A stretch of DNA of 64,000 bases from Borborobacter arsenicus (GTDB lineage Bacteria; Pseudomonadota; Alphaproteobacteria; Rhizobiales; Rhizobiaceae), in the NCBI RefSeq assembly GCF_003934165.1, contig NZ_RKST01000008.1, positions 62,001-126,000 of the forward strand. The letters run 5' to 3'. The first letter of the stretch is position 1. Every line of letters begins with the position of its first letter. The translations under genes and the position numbers were made by a program. Positions 1 through 8,140 of the stretch are shown here, in pieces. The notes beneath the pieces were generated by a model. The model was not told the origin of the DNA and did no database searches. It saw nothing but the letters and a program-made list of their open reading frames with translations.

Positions 1-7
1 ACGCAGA

Positions 8-1711
8 ATGCAAGCCGCCACTGAGGTTGCGCCTCGGTTCGCTTGCCTGGATTGGTGGACGCGCATCCAGCATGGCCAGACGCCGATGGCCGATATTCCG
101 TTCAATGCGGAACGCGCGCTAAAGGCTCTTGCGTTTTTCAATCGCCTCCGCCTTCCGGATGTGCCCGGAAACCCTCCGCTGGCGGAAGCGTGTGGGGACT
201 GGTTTCGGGATATCCTCGTTGCGTTCCTGGCAAGCGAGGATCCCGAGACAAAGCAACGGCTGGTCTGGGAACTGCTTTGCATGGTTCCCAAGAAGAACTC
301 GAAAACCACCTATGTCGCGGGACTCGGCCTGACGGCGCTGTTCATGGAGGAAGCACCTAATCGGCAGATGCTGATCGTGGCGCCCAGCCAGAATATCTCG
401 GAACGGTGTTTCGACCAGGCGCAGGGCATGATCCGGCTGGATACGCGCCTTGACGCGATCTTCAAGGTGCAGGATCACCTGAAGTGCATCACCCGGCGCA
501 AGACCGGCACGAAACTCGATGTGAAAACCTTCGACACATCGATCGTGACGGGCGAAATCCCGATCCTCACCATCATCGACGAGGTGCACGAGCTCGGCAA
601 GAAAGCCAAGGCTGCCGCTGTCATGCAGCAGATCCGCGGTGGCGGCATCACCAAGCAGGGCGGCCAGGTCCTGATGATCACGACGCAATCGGATGAGGCC
701 CCGGCCGGAATCTGGAAAACCGAACTGAAGAAGGCGCGGGCGGTTCGCGACGGTAAGGGTGGGAAAACCCCAATCTTGCTGCCTGTGCTCTATGAGTTCC
801 CGGCCGAATTGCAGCGCGATCAGGATTTCTGGCGTGACCAGCGCAACTGGGAACTGCTGTTGCCGAATGCCGGACGCTCGATCGATCTGCAGCGCCTCAT
901 CGCCGACTATGAAAACAACGGCCGCGCGACGGCAGAAACCGAGCAGATTTGGGCCAGCCAGCATCTCAACATCGAGATCGGCGTTGGCCTGGCCGGTGAC
1001 GGGTGGCGCGGCGCGGAATATTGGGACCTCCGCGCCGACAAAACGCTGACCCTGAAAGCGCTGATCGAGCGCTCGGAGGTCGCAGTCGTCGGTGCCGATG
1101 GTGGCGGCCTGGACGATCTCTTCGGCGTCTGTGTGATCGGTCGCGAGAAGGTAACGCGGCGCTGGCTGGTGTGGTGCCATGCCTTCGCACATCCGAAGGT
1201 GCTTGAAATCCGCAAGGAGATCGCACCGCGGCTGCAGGACTTCAAGGAAGAGGGGGCACTGACCTTCTGCGAAGTGTCTGAGTATGTCGAGAAGATCGCG
1301 GCAATCGCTGCCCAGGTGCGCGATGCCGGTCTTCTACCAGAAAAGAACGCGGTCGGCTTCGATCCGAACAATATTGCAGCTTTCGTCGACGCGCTGGCAC
1401 TTCAGAAGATCGATGGCTTCATGCTGCATCGGCTGCGCCAAGGTCCGGCACTTTCGCCGGCCTTGTGGGGTCTGGAGCATAAGCTTTCCGACAACACGAT
1501 CAGCCATGATGGATCCGCGATGATGTCGTGGTCGGTCGGCAATGTGAAAATCGAGGTCAAGGGCAACGGCAACATGGCCACGAAACAGGCCGCCGGCCGG
1601 ACCAAGATCGACCCGGTGATCGCCATGCTGTGTGCGGCGATCCTGATGAGCTGGAATCCGGAAGCCTTCGGTAACTCGGTCTATCGCGAACGCGGTCTGC
1701 TGGTAGCATAG
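8..1711 (+). CDS. terL: Phage terminase large subunit
   Basis: DNA-packaging motor subunit with ATPase and nuclease domains, of the HK97-type Terminase_1 family. A Walker-A-like PKKNSKT lies at residues 94-100 and the Walker B ILTIIDE at about 186-192. The nuclease half begins with the acidic run VGADGGGLDDLFG at about 361-373. The length of 567 residues is normal for the family. The reading frame is open to the window edge, so the start could lie a little upstream. The portal gene follows after 8 bases, the usual order in long-tailed phages. The small terminase subunit is not in the window. Confidence 0.95.
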   Translation: MQAATEVAPRFACLDWWTRIQHGQTPMADIPFNAERALKALAFFNRLRLPDVPGNPPLAEACGDWFRDILVAFLASEDPETKQRLVWELLCMVPKKNSKTTYVAGLGLTALFMEEAPNRQMLIVAPSQNISERCFDQAQGMIRLDTRLDAIFKVQDHLKCITRRKTGTKLDVKTFDTSIVTGEIPILTIIDEVHELGKKAKAAAVMQQIRGGGITKQGGQVLMITTQSDEAPAGIWKTELKKARAVRDGKGGKTPILLPVLYEFPAELQRDQDFWRDQRNWELLLPNAGRSIDLQRLIADYENNGRATAETEQIWASQHLNIEIGVGLAGDGWRGAEYWDLRADKTLTLKALIERSEVAVVGADGGGLDDLFGVCVIGREKVTRRWLVWCHAFAHPKVLEIRKEIAPRLQDFKEEGALTFCEVSEYVEKIAAIAAQVRDAGLLPEKNAVGFDPNNIAAFVDALALQKIDGFMLHRLRQGPALSPALWGLEHKLSDNTISHDGSAMMSWSVGNVKIEVKGNGNMATKQAAGRTKIDPVIAMLCAAILMSWNPEAFGNSVYRERGLLVA

Positions 1712-1719
1712 GGGAATCC

Positions 1720-2994
1720 ATGAGCCTATGGACGCGCATATTCGGCGAGCGACGCTCGCCGGCACAACCTCGTGCGTCTTTCCAGAATGCTGGCGGTGGC
1801 ATTGTCATCAACACGCCGCAGCAACTGGAAGAGGCTCTTCGCGCCGGCAGCCTGACGACATCGGGCGCAATGGTGACGCCTGATAAGGCGATGAGGGTCG
1901 CGGCGGTCTATGCCTGTGTGCGGATCCGCTCGGGCGTCGTCGCCAACATGCCGCTTCACATCAAGCGTCGCGTAGACGACCGGACGCGCAAGGATGCGTC
2001 TGATCATCCGCTCTGGTCGATTTTCCGCCGCCGACCGAACAGGTGGCAGACGCCGTCGCAGTTCAAGCGGATGCTGACAGCGCACCTCCTGTTGAGGGGC
2101 AACGCCTACGCAATGATCGTCCGATCTCGCGGTGAAGTGAAGGAATTGATCCCGCTTCATCCGGATCGGGTCGAGTGCAAACAGCTCGACGATCTCGCGC
2201 TCGAATACACTTACACCCGCAAGGATGGCCGTAAGGTCAAGCTGGCACAGGGAGAGGTTTTCCACCTCGTTGGGCTCACGCTCGACGGTGTGCATGGCGT
2301 TTCCGTCATCGCCTACGCGCGCGAAACAATCGGCCTGTCGCTGGTGATGGAGGAACATGGCGCGGCGATGTTCAGAAACGGCGCCCGCGTTTCGATGGTG
2401 CTGAAGCACCCCGAAAAGCTGGGCAAGGAAGGCCTGGAATTCCTGAAGGCCAGCCTCGACGACTATCGGTCGGGCGGCGAGAGCGAGGGCAAGGCGCTTA
2501 TCCTTGAGGAGGGAATGAGCACCGAGCAGATCGCCATGACGTCTGAGGATGCGCAGTGGATCGAAAGCCGCAAGTTCTCGCGGTCCGATATTGCAATGTT
2601 CTTCGGCGTGCCGCCGCACATGATAGGCGACACCGAAAAGTCGACGAGCTGGGGCACTGGCATCGATTCGCAAACGCAGGGCTTCGTTACCTTCAGCGCT
2701 GAAGACGATCTGACAACTTGGGAAGAGACGATCAACCGCGACCTCGTTGCCGACAATGACAACGACATCTACGCCCGCTTCAATCGCGCGGCACTGGTTA
2801 AGGGTGACATCAAGGTCCGCTGGGAAGCGCACGTGAAGGCGCTTCAGTGGGGCGTCATGAGCCCGAATGAGATCCGGGCGCTCGAAGACCTCAACCCTCG
2901 CGATGACGGTGACATTTTCTATCCGCCGCCGAATACGGCCGGTGGCGACAAGAAAGAGAAGGATGACGGCGATGAGCCTGCGACAGCTGCCTGA
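1720..2994 (+). CDS. Phage portal protein (HK97 family)
   Basis: Dodecameric portal ring at the capsid vertex through which DNA is packaged and ejected. The 424-residue sequence is a typical HK97-type portal: a short variable N-terminus, a conserved core around YACVRIRSGVVANMPLHI, and the VPPHMIGD motif in the clip/stem region near residue 300. A GGGGA ribosome-binding site precedes ATG 1720. The C-terminus is lysine- and acid-rich, and its last 23 bases overlap the start of the protease gene. Confidence 0.95.
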   Translation: MSLWTRIFGERRSPAQPRASFQNAGGGIVINTPQQLEEALRAGSLTTSGAMVTPDKAMRVAAVYACVRIRSGVVANMPLHIKRRVDDRTRKDASDHPLWSIFRRRPNRWQTPSQFKRMLTAHLLLRGNAYAMIVRSRGEVKELIPLHPDRVECKQLDDLALEYTYTRKDGRKVKLAQGEVFHLVGLTLDGVHGVSVIAYARETIGLSLVMEEHGAAMFRNGARVSMVLKHPEKLGKEGLEFLKASLDDYRSGGESEGKALILEEGMSTEQIAMTSEDAQWIESRKFSRSDIAMFFGVPPHMIGDTEKSTSWGTGIDSQTQGFVTFSAEDDLTTWEETINRDLVADNDNDIYARFNRAALVKGDIKVRWEAHVKALQWGVMSPNEIRALEDLNPRDDGDIFYPPPNTAGGDKKEKDDGDEPATAA

Positions 2995-3823
2995 GGCGAA
3001 GACATTCCAGCGCCCGCAGAACTTTCAGTGGGATGCACCGAGCGACGTCCTGGCAAAGTGGGCGGAGACCCCGCTTGCCGCCGGTGACACCGACGACAAC
3101 ACCATCACCATGTTCGAGGTGATCGGTGAGGATTGGTGGACGGGCGGCGGCGTGACGGCAAAGCGTATTGCCGCAGCGCTTCGGTCGATCGGCGACAAGG
3201 ATGTGACGGTCAAGATCAATTCGCCTGGCGGCGATATGTTCGAGGGCATCGCGATCTACAACCTGCTGCGCGCCCACAAGGCCAAGGTGACTGTAGAGGT
3301 GTTGGGCTGGGCGGCGTCGGCGGCGTCGATCATTGCCATGGCTGGTGATGAAATCCGCATGGGCCTCGGCACATTCATGATGGTGCACAACGCGTGGGGC
3401 GTGGTCATAGGCAACCGCCACGATATGCGTGAAGCGGCCGACCTGTTCGACGGATTCGACAGCGCCATTGTCGATATTTATGAGGCGCGCACTGGCATGA
3501 AGCGCGCCGATATCGAAAAGCTGATGGACGCCGAGACCTTCATGGGACCGTCCGAGACCGTGAAGAACGGTTTTGCCGATGTCGTCGATGATGGTCTGGA
3601 TACAGGATCCGGCGAAGCAAAGAATATGGACCGGGGTCTGATGGCTCGCCGGCAGACAGAAGCCGCGCTTGCCCGTGCAGGCTTCACTCGTGATAAGCGC
3701 TCAGAACTCCTTATGGAGATGGGCGTTTCGGCGGCCCAGCGTGATGCAAGCCGCAACCCCGCCGCGCGTGATGCAGGCTTGGAGGCTGCCGCCAGGCAGT
3801 TCATCAACATCCTCAAATCCTGA
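2972..3823 (+). CDS. ClpP-like (S14) prohead protease
   Basis: Serine protease that matures the capsid. It has the ClpP signature NSPGGD at residues 83-88, the nucleophile serine in GWAASAAS (about Ser116) and the histidine in MMVHNA (about His139). An ATG at 2963 is in the same frame, but 2972 has AGAAGG nine bases upstream, so I chose 2972 (283 residues). Many prophages use a ClpP-fold protease in place of the U35 type. The start lies inside the portal gene, which suggests coupled translation. The C-terminal region after about residue 215 is outside the protease fold and may act as a scaffold. Confidence 0.9.
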   Translation: MSLRQLPEAKTFQRPQNFQWDAPSDVLAKWAETPLAAGDTDDNTITMFEVIGEDWWTGGGVTAKRIAAALRSIGDKDVTVKINSPGGDMFEGIAIYNLLRAHKAKVTVEVLGWAASAASIIAMAGDEIRMGLGTFMMVHNAWGVVIGNRHDMREAADLFDGFDSAIVDIYEARTGMKRADIEKLMDAETFMGPSETVKNGFADVVDDGLDTGSGEAKNMDRGLMARRQTEAALARAGFTRDKRSELLMEMGVSAAQRDASRNPAARDAGLEAAARQFINILKS

Positions 3824-3835
3824 AAGGAAACCACG

Positions 3836-5251
3836 ATGAAGATCGTGTCTCTTTGCATCGCCGCAATGGCGATGGTGCTCCTTGGCGTGTCCTTCGCGGC
3901 CGCTGCTCCGATCGACTACAATCCCATACTGCATCTCCTCGGGAACTATCCTGACGTGGTGACGGCGATGGGGGCGATGATTCCGTTGAACTCACGAGCT
4001 CGCGGCCTCGTCGCCATTCGCAATGACGGTGGCAATGCCGCTGCCATTCTGAACGAGCTGAAGCAGACCTTTGAGACCTTCAAGGCCGAAAACGACAAGG
4101 TCATTGCCGATTTGAAGAAGGGCCAGGAAGATGTGGTGCAGACCGAGAAGGTCGAGCGCATCAATGCCGAGCTGACCCAGCTCCAGAAGGCCATCGATGA
4201 AACGAATGTCGCGCTGGCGGCCCTCAAGGTTGGCGGCGCCGGCGGCGACCGAGACCCAGACAAGGCTGAGCATGCCCAGGCATTCGACCGCTTTTTCCGC
4301 AAGGGCGTCGATGCTGGCCTTGCTGACCTCGAAGTCAAGGCCAAGCTGACCACGCAGTCGGATCCGGACGGCGGCTATCTGGTGCCGGAAGAGACGGAAG
4401 CGGGCATTGACCGCGTTCTCGGAACGGTGTCCACGATCCGCTCGCTGTCGCGCGTCATCAACATCTCGACCGATACATACAAGAAGCTCGTCAATATGGG
4501 TGGCGCAACGTCGGGCTGGGTCGGCGAGGAAGATGCCCGCGCCCAGACCTCGACGCCAACACTGCGTGAGATCGCCATCAATACCGGCGAGATCTACGCC
4601 ATGCCGGCCACGACGCAAAAGGCGCTTGATGACAGCCGTATCGACGTTGCCGCTTGGCTCGCTGATGAGGTGTCCATCGAGTTCGCCGAAAAGGAGGGAG
4701 CCGCCTTCGCTTCCGGTGACGGTGTGAACAAGCCTCGCGGTGTTCTGTCCTATGACATGGTGGCGAATGCCGACTATGCCTGGGGCAAGATCGGGTTTGT
4801 CGTCTCCGGCAAGGCTGATGGCTTTGTCGCACCGACAGCATCGGCCAATCCGGCCGATGCGCTGATCGACCTCTATTATGCGCTGAAGTCCGGTTATCGG
4901 AACGGCGCGGCATGGCTGATGTCTGATGCGGTCATGGCAACCGTGCGCAAGTTCAAGGATGCGCAGGGTGCCTACATCTGGAATCCGCCTTCGGGTACGG
5001 CAGAAGTCGGCACCATCCTCGGCAAGCCGGTCCACACCGACGACAACATGCCGGCGGTTGGCGCGGGCAACTTCCCGGTCGCCTTCGGCAACTTCCAGCG
5101 TGCCTACCTGATCGTCGATCGTGTTGGCATCCGTGTGCTGCGCGACCCGTACACCTCGAAACCCAACGTGCTGTTCTACACCACCAAGCGCGTAGGCGGC
5201 GGCATGGTGAACTTCGAAGCCATGAAGATGCTGAAGATTGCGGCTTCCTGA
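3836..5251 (+). CDS. HK97-family major capsid protein with a signal-peptide-like leader
   Basis: Main shell protein of the head. Residues about 150-471 match the HK97 capsid family (an SDPDGGYLVPEE start, then the GWVGEEDAR and KPRGVLSY segments). Residues about 60-130 form an acidic and lysine-rich coiled coil, as expected for the scaffolding delta domain. The oddity is the first 25 residues: MK followed by an unbroken hydrophobic stretch ending SFAAAAP, which looks like a cleavable signal peptide. The start is well supported by AAAGGAAA just upstream of ATG 3836. An internal ATG at 3968 would remove the leader but lacks an obvious ribosome-binding site. Confidence 0.93.
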   Translation: MKIVSLCIAAMAMVLLGVSFAAAAPIDYNPILHLLGNYPDVVTAMGAMIPLNSRARGLVAIRNDGGNAAAILNELKQTFETFKAENDKVIADLKKGQEDVVQTEKVERINAELTQLQKAIDETNVALAALKVGGAGGDRDPDKAEHAQAFDRFFRKGVDAGLADLEVKAKLTTQSDPDGGYLVPEETEAGIDRVLGTVSTIRSLSRVINISTDTYKKLVNMGGATSGWVGEEDARAQTSTPTLREIAINTGEIYAMPATTQKALDDSRIDVAAWLADEVSIEFAEKEGAAFASGDGVNKPRGVLSYDMVANADYAWGKIGFVVSGKADGFVAPTASANPADALIDLYYALKSGYRNGAAWLMSDAVMATVRKFKDAQGAYIWNPPSGTAEVGTILGKPVHTDDNMPAVGAGNFPVAFGNFQRAYLIVDRVGIRVLRDPYTSKPNVLFYTTKRVGGGMVNFEAMKMLKIAAS

Positions 5252-5259
5252 TCCATCTT

Positions 5260-5281
5260 GTGGGCGGCTCCGGTCGCCCGC
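5260..5281 (+). terminator. Hairpin after the capsid gene
   Basis: A seven-base-pair GC stem (GTGGGCG / CGCCCGC, one G-T pair) with an eight-base loop begins nine bases after the capsid stop. It is followed by a pyrimidine tract rather than a run of T. It may be a weak terminator or a 3' stabilising structure. Confidence 0.4.
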
Positions 5282-5317
5282 TTCCTCCCCGATTTCCATT
5301 CATGAAAGGACAGTCCG

Positions 5318-5707
5318 ATGAAGGACACCTATTCTGATTTCGGCCTTGTGGCTGCGCTTGTGCCGCAGGTTCTGGCCGCGACCGATACCGGCGCAACGCC
5401 GATCGATCTTCAGGGCTTCAATTCGGCCCTGGTCATCATCAATACCGGCGCGGTTGCGGGCGCTGGCGACTATACGGCGAAGCTCCAGCACTCCGACACC
5501 ACGACTGGCGGCGACTTTGTCGACGTGACTGATGCCGATCTGCTGGGTTCGTTCCCGGCCACTCTGGCGCAGAACAGCGTCTACAAGGTCGGCTACAAGG
5601 GCTCGAAGCGTTATCTTCGCACTGTCGTGACGAAAAACAGTGGCACGTCTATCGCCGCCGGCATCGTCATCGCGCGCGGTCACCCCTACGACGCGCCCGT
5701 AGCCTGA
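5318..5707 (+). CDS. Putative head decoration or stabilisation protein
   Basis: A 129-residue protein directly after the capsid gene, with a strong GAAAGGAC ribosome-binding site. The sequence is rich in beta-prone stretches (ALVIINTGAVAGAGDYTAKL, KRYLRTVVTK) and has no signal peptide or membrane segment. Position and size fit a small head decoration protein, but I recognise no specific family. Hairpins flank it on both sides, so its mRNA may be produced in high amounts like that of the capsid. Confidence 0.6.
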   Translation: MKDTYSDFGLVAALVPQVLAATDTGATPIDLQGFNSALVIINTGAVAGAGDYTAKLQHSDTTTGGDFVDVTDADLLGSFPATLAQNSVYKVGYKGSKRYLRTVVTKNSGTSIAAGIVIARGHPYDAPVA

Positions 5708-5715
5708 GACTGACA

Positions 5716-5737
5716 GGGGCGGCGCTCGCGCCGCTCC
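5716..5737 (+). terminator. GC-rich intercistronic hairpin
   Basis: A stem of up to ten base pairs (GGGGCGGCGC against GCGCCGCTCC, one G-T pair) with a very small loop lies between the putative decoration gene and the head-tail connector gene. No T-run follows, so termination would be partial at most. Confidence 0.4.
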
Positions 5738-5758
5738 TTCCTCCCTGCTGAGGTTCCT

Positions 5759-6376
5759 ATGCTCGCACCCGTCCGCATCGCTTCGCCGGCCGCAACGCCT
5801 GTCTCGCTCGCTGAGGCTAAGGCGCAATTGCGCGTCGATCACAATGATGACGATACGCTGATCACGTCGCTGATAGCGGCGGCGGTCGATCATCTTGACG
5901 GCTGGTCCGGCATTCTCGGGCGGGCGCTTGTCACCCAGACCTGGCGGCAGGATTTTGCCGGCTTCGGCTGTCTGCGGCTGCCGCTCGGGCCGGTCGCGTC
6001 GATTACCAAGATCGAGTATTTCGACGGCGACAATGCAGTGCAGACGCTCGCCGATACGGTCTACACGCATTTCACCGATGCGCGCGGCGCCTATGTCGAT
6101 CTGAAGCCCGGTCAATCGTGGCCATCGGTCTATTCTCGGCCGGATGCTGTCAGCGTCACCTACGTTGCAGGCGTCGCGGCGAGCGAGGTCCCGGCAGCGA
6201 TCAAAACAGCAATCATCCTCATCGTCCGCGATATGTTCGTGGCCGGAAATGTCGCGGGTGCCCTGAAACGAGAAACAGTCGATGGCGTTGGAACATTCGA
6301 ATATTTCCAAGGCAGTATGAGCAAGAATTTTGCGGTTGACGCTCTTCTCACTCCATATTGGCGGGTGGGCATCTGA
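5759..6376 (+). CDS. Head-tail connector protein (gp6-like)
   Basis: 205 residues with the typical start of phage adaptor proteins: PVSLAEAKAQLRVDHNDDD, then a helix containing AAAVDHLDGWSG. This family forms the ring below the portal (HK97 gp6 / RcGTA g6 type). The stop codon overlaps the next start as ATGA. Position right after the capsid module agrees with this role. Confidence 0.85.
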   Translation: MLAPVRIASPAATPVSLAEAKAQLRVDHNDDDTLITSLIAAAVDHLDGWSGILGRALVTQTWRQDFAGFGCLRLPLGPVASITKIEYFDGDNAVQTLADTVYTHFTDARGAYVDLKPGQSWPSVYSRPDAVSVTYVAGVAASEVPAAIKTAIILIVRDMFVAGNVAGALKRETVDGVGTFEYFQGSMSKNFAVDALLTPYWRVGI

Positions 6377-6720
6377 TGACACCAGCTCGCGCCATTGCAA
6401 TGCTCGATCGGCAGCTTGCCGCGCATGGCGAGAAAGTCGTCATGCGCCGCTATACCGCCTCGTCAGGCTCACCGCGACCGAAAACCGACATATCGAACGT
6501 GTCGGCACTCGTTCGCGCCATCAAGGCTGAGGAACTTGTCGGGGGGATCGATATGACCGCATCGACTGTGGTTCTGAGCCCGACGGGACTTGCCGCGCTC
6601 CTGCCGCTGAAGAAGGGCGACAAGGTCGTCATCCAAGGCCGCGAGCGCAACGTCGAACTGCCGAAGCCGATCTTCGTGCATGACACGCTGGTGCGCATCA
6701 CTCTGCTGGTGACAGGCTGA
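6376..6720 (+). CDS. Putative head closure (stopper) protein
   Basis: 114 residues. ATG 6376 overlaps the upstream TGA, so I prefer it to an in-frame TTG at 6358. It begins with a helix (MTPARAIAMLDRQLAAHG) and continues as a small beta-barrel-like sequence ending in VHDTLVRITLLVTG, a pattern seen in phage head-completion proteins. The assignment rests mainly on its place between connector and tail-completion genes. Confidence 0.6.
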   Translation: MTPARAIAMLDRQLAAHGEKVVMRRYTASSGSPRPKTDISNVSALVRAIKAEELVGGIDMTASTVVLSPTGLAALLPLKKGDKVVIQGRERNVELPKPIFVHDTLVRITLLVTG

Positions 6721-6845
6721 TGCGCAACGTTCTCTATGTGATGTTAGCAGCGATCTTCACCGCTCTGACGCAGATAGTTCTCGTGCAGCTTAAGCATCCG
6801 GACGCGGTTTGGCTGTGGTGTTCGATGCTGGGGCTTTGCGGCTGA
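6720..6845 (+). CDS. Small hydrophobic phage protein (41 residues)
   Basis: A short gene whose ATG overlaps the preceding TGA (ATGA) and whose own TGA overlaps the next ATG. The product, beginning MRNVLYVMLAAIFTALTQ, has one hydrophobic helix of about 20 residues and a short polar centre. The two perfect overlaps and the lack of any other gene in this 125-base gap argue that it is translated. Function unknown. Confidence 0.5.
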   Translation: MRNVLYVMLAAIFTALTQIVLVQLKHPDAVWLWCSMLGLCG

Positions 6846-7540
6846 TGGCTACCGGCTTCGAATTCTTCGAGCGTGATCTGAAGGTGGCGACGGCCGGGCT
6901 TGAGCCGGAGGCGATATCCCGTGAACTGGCCAAATTCGCCAAAGAGGAATTGGCTAAAGCGATCGCCGGCGGTTCCTCGCCTCAATATGAGCGGTTCGTC
7001 AATGGCCGGCTTGGTGCGGTCGAAGAATCGGTCGTTGCGCCTGGGCCGATCCTGTACGTGTTCTCGAACTGGCCACTGGTCATCAACGCCGCGCTTGCCG
7101 AGTTGCAGAAGCGCGCACCGCGCCGCTCTGGACGGTTCGCATCATCGTTCATTGTTGTCGTCGGCGGGCAGATCGTGAGCGAGTTCAGCGCGATCCCGGC
7201 GGATGCAGAAGTGCTCATCACCAATTTTCAGCCTTATGTGCGCAAGGCCGAAGTCGGGCGGCTGGGCATCCCGAAACGCCGGCTGTTCGATGGCACCAAG
7301 AATGTCATGGCCCGGCGCTTTCGGGAGGCTTTCCGGTTCGAAACCCGGTTCCTCAACGTTGGCGGCGGTGTCCATCCGATGATGCCTTACATCCTGAAAG
7401 GCTCGGGACCGATCCGACTTGCGGCACAGAATGCCAAGTCGGCCGCTTTCCGCGCCGGTCGAGCCGTTCTAGCTGGCCGTAAAGACACGGCCGCCGGTCA
7501 GCCAATCACCTATCCTGCCATCGTCATCAACATGGTCTGA
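6845..7540 (+). CDS. Putative tail completion / neck protein (HK97 gp10-like)
   Basis: 231 residues from ATG 6845, which overlaps the stop of the 41-residue gene. The motif KRAPRRSGRFASSF resembles the 'AP.rTGrL' signature of HK97 gp10-type proteins that join head and tail. Next to the tail terminator gene, a role at the neck is likely. It is longer than the usual 120-160 residues, so it may carry an additional domain. Confidence 0.6.
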   Translation: MATGFEFFERDLKVATAGLEPEAISRELAKFAKEELAKAIAGGSSPQYERFVNGRLGAVEESVVAPGPILYVFSNWPLVINAALAELQKRAPRRSGRFASSFIVVVGGQIVSEFSAIPADAEVLITNFQPYVRKAEVGRLGIPKRRLFDGTKNVMARRFREAFRFETRFLNVGGGVHPMMPYILKGSGPIRLAAQNAKSAAFRAGRAVLAGRKDTAAGQPITYPAIVINMV

Positions 7541-7541
7541 C

Positions 7542-7952
7542 ATGTCCAGCGCCACCGCATTCAACACCATTGAGCAGTATTTGAAAGCTCAATGGACAGC
7601 GACCCCGCTCGTCTTTGAGAACGAACCGCACGATCTGCCTGATCAGCCGGCGCATTGGGTCTTTGTTGAGGTGTTTGGCGACACTTTCGAGCAGGCTTCG
7701 ATCGGTGCCGACGGTCGTGACGCCAATCTCTGGCGAGAGACAGGCCAAATTTACATCAACGTCATGACCGAGCGCGACATCGGCACTGGGCAGGCCCGCG
7801 CCTATGCCGAGCAGCTGGCGAGCCTTTTCCGTGGCCTCGACATCGGCACGCTGACTTTCGGCAGGTCCTCCATCGGAGCGGGTGAGCCGGGCATCGGCGA
7901 TGGAAATTACTGGCGGATGACCGTCACCATAGATTGGGAGCGCGATCAATGA
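7542..7952 (+). CDS. Tail terminator-like protein
   Basis: 136 residues. The sequence starts with a helix (TAFNTIEQYLKAQW), followed by a strand and AHWVFVEVFGD, matching the layout of phage tail terminator proteins (DUF4128 / RcGTA g8 type) that cap the tail tube at the head end. It precedes the tail tube gene, as expected. Its stop overlaps the next start. Confidence 0.7.
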   Translation: MSSATAFNTIEQYLKAQWTATPLVFENEPHDLPDQPAHWVFVEVFGDTFEQASIGADGRDANLWRETGQIYINVMTERDIGTGQARAYAEQLASLFRGLDIGTLTFGRSSIGAGEPGIGDGNYWRMTVTIDWERDQ

Positions 7953-8116
7953 TTGTCCTCAAACCGTTCAAGTCGACCCTGCGCCGCTTCAAGGCTGGCG
8001 ACCATGTGTCCGAAACTGACGACCTTTCTCCGCACAGCTTTGCCGGCCTCATGGTGCGGAAATTCATCGGTGCGCCGAAAGCACCGAAACTGAAGAAACC
8101 AGCCAAAGCCGGCTGA
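7949..8116 (+). CDS. Small basic phage protein (55 residues)
   Basis: Starts at ATG 7949, which overlaps the TGA of the terminator gene. The product begins MIVLKPFKSTLRRFKAGDHV and ends in a lysine/proline-rich tail (PKAPKLKKPAKAG). I recognise no family. Small basic proteins at this place between terminator and tube genes are common in related prophages. Confidence 0.6.
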   Translation: MIVLKPFKSTLRRFKAGDHVSETDDLSPHSFAGLMVRKFIGAPKAPKLKKPAKAG

Positions 8117-8140
8117 TCTACCGAAACTGGAGCGAAGACC

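Noticed and set aside
119-1192. Long minus-strand frame opposite the terminase
   Set aside because: No ribosome-binding site or family features; an antisense shadow of a strongly coding gene.
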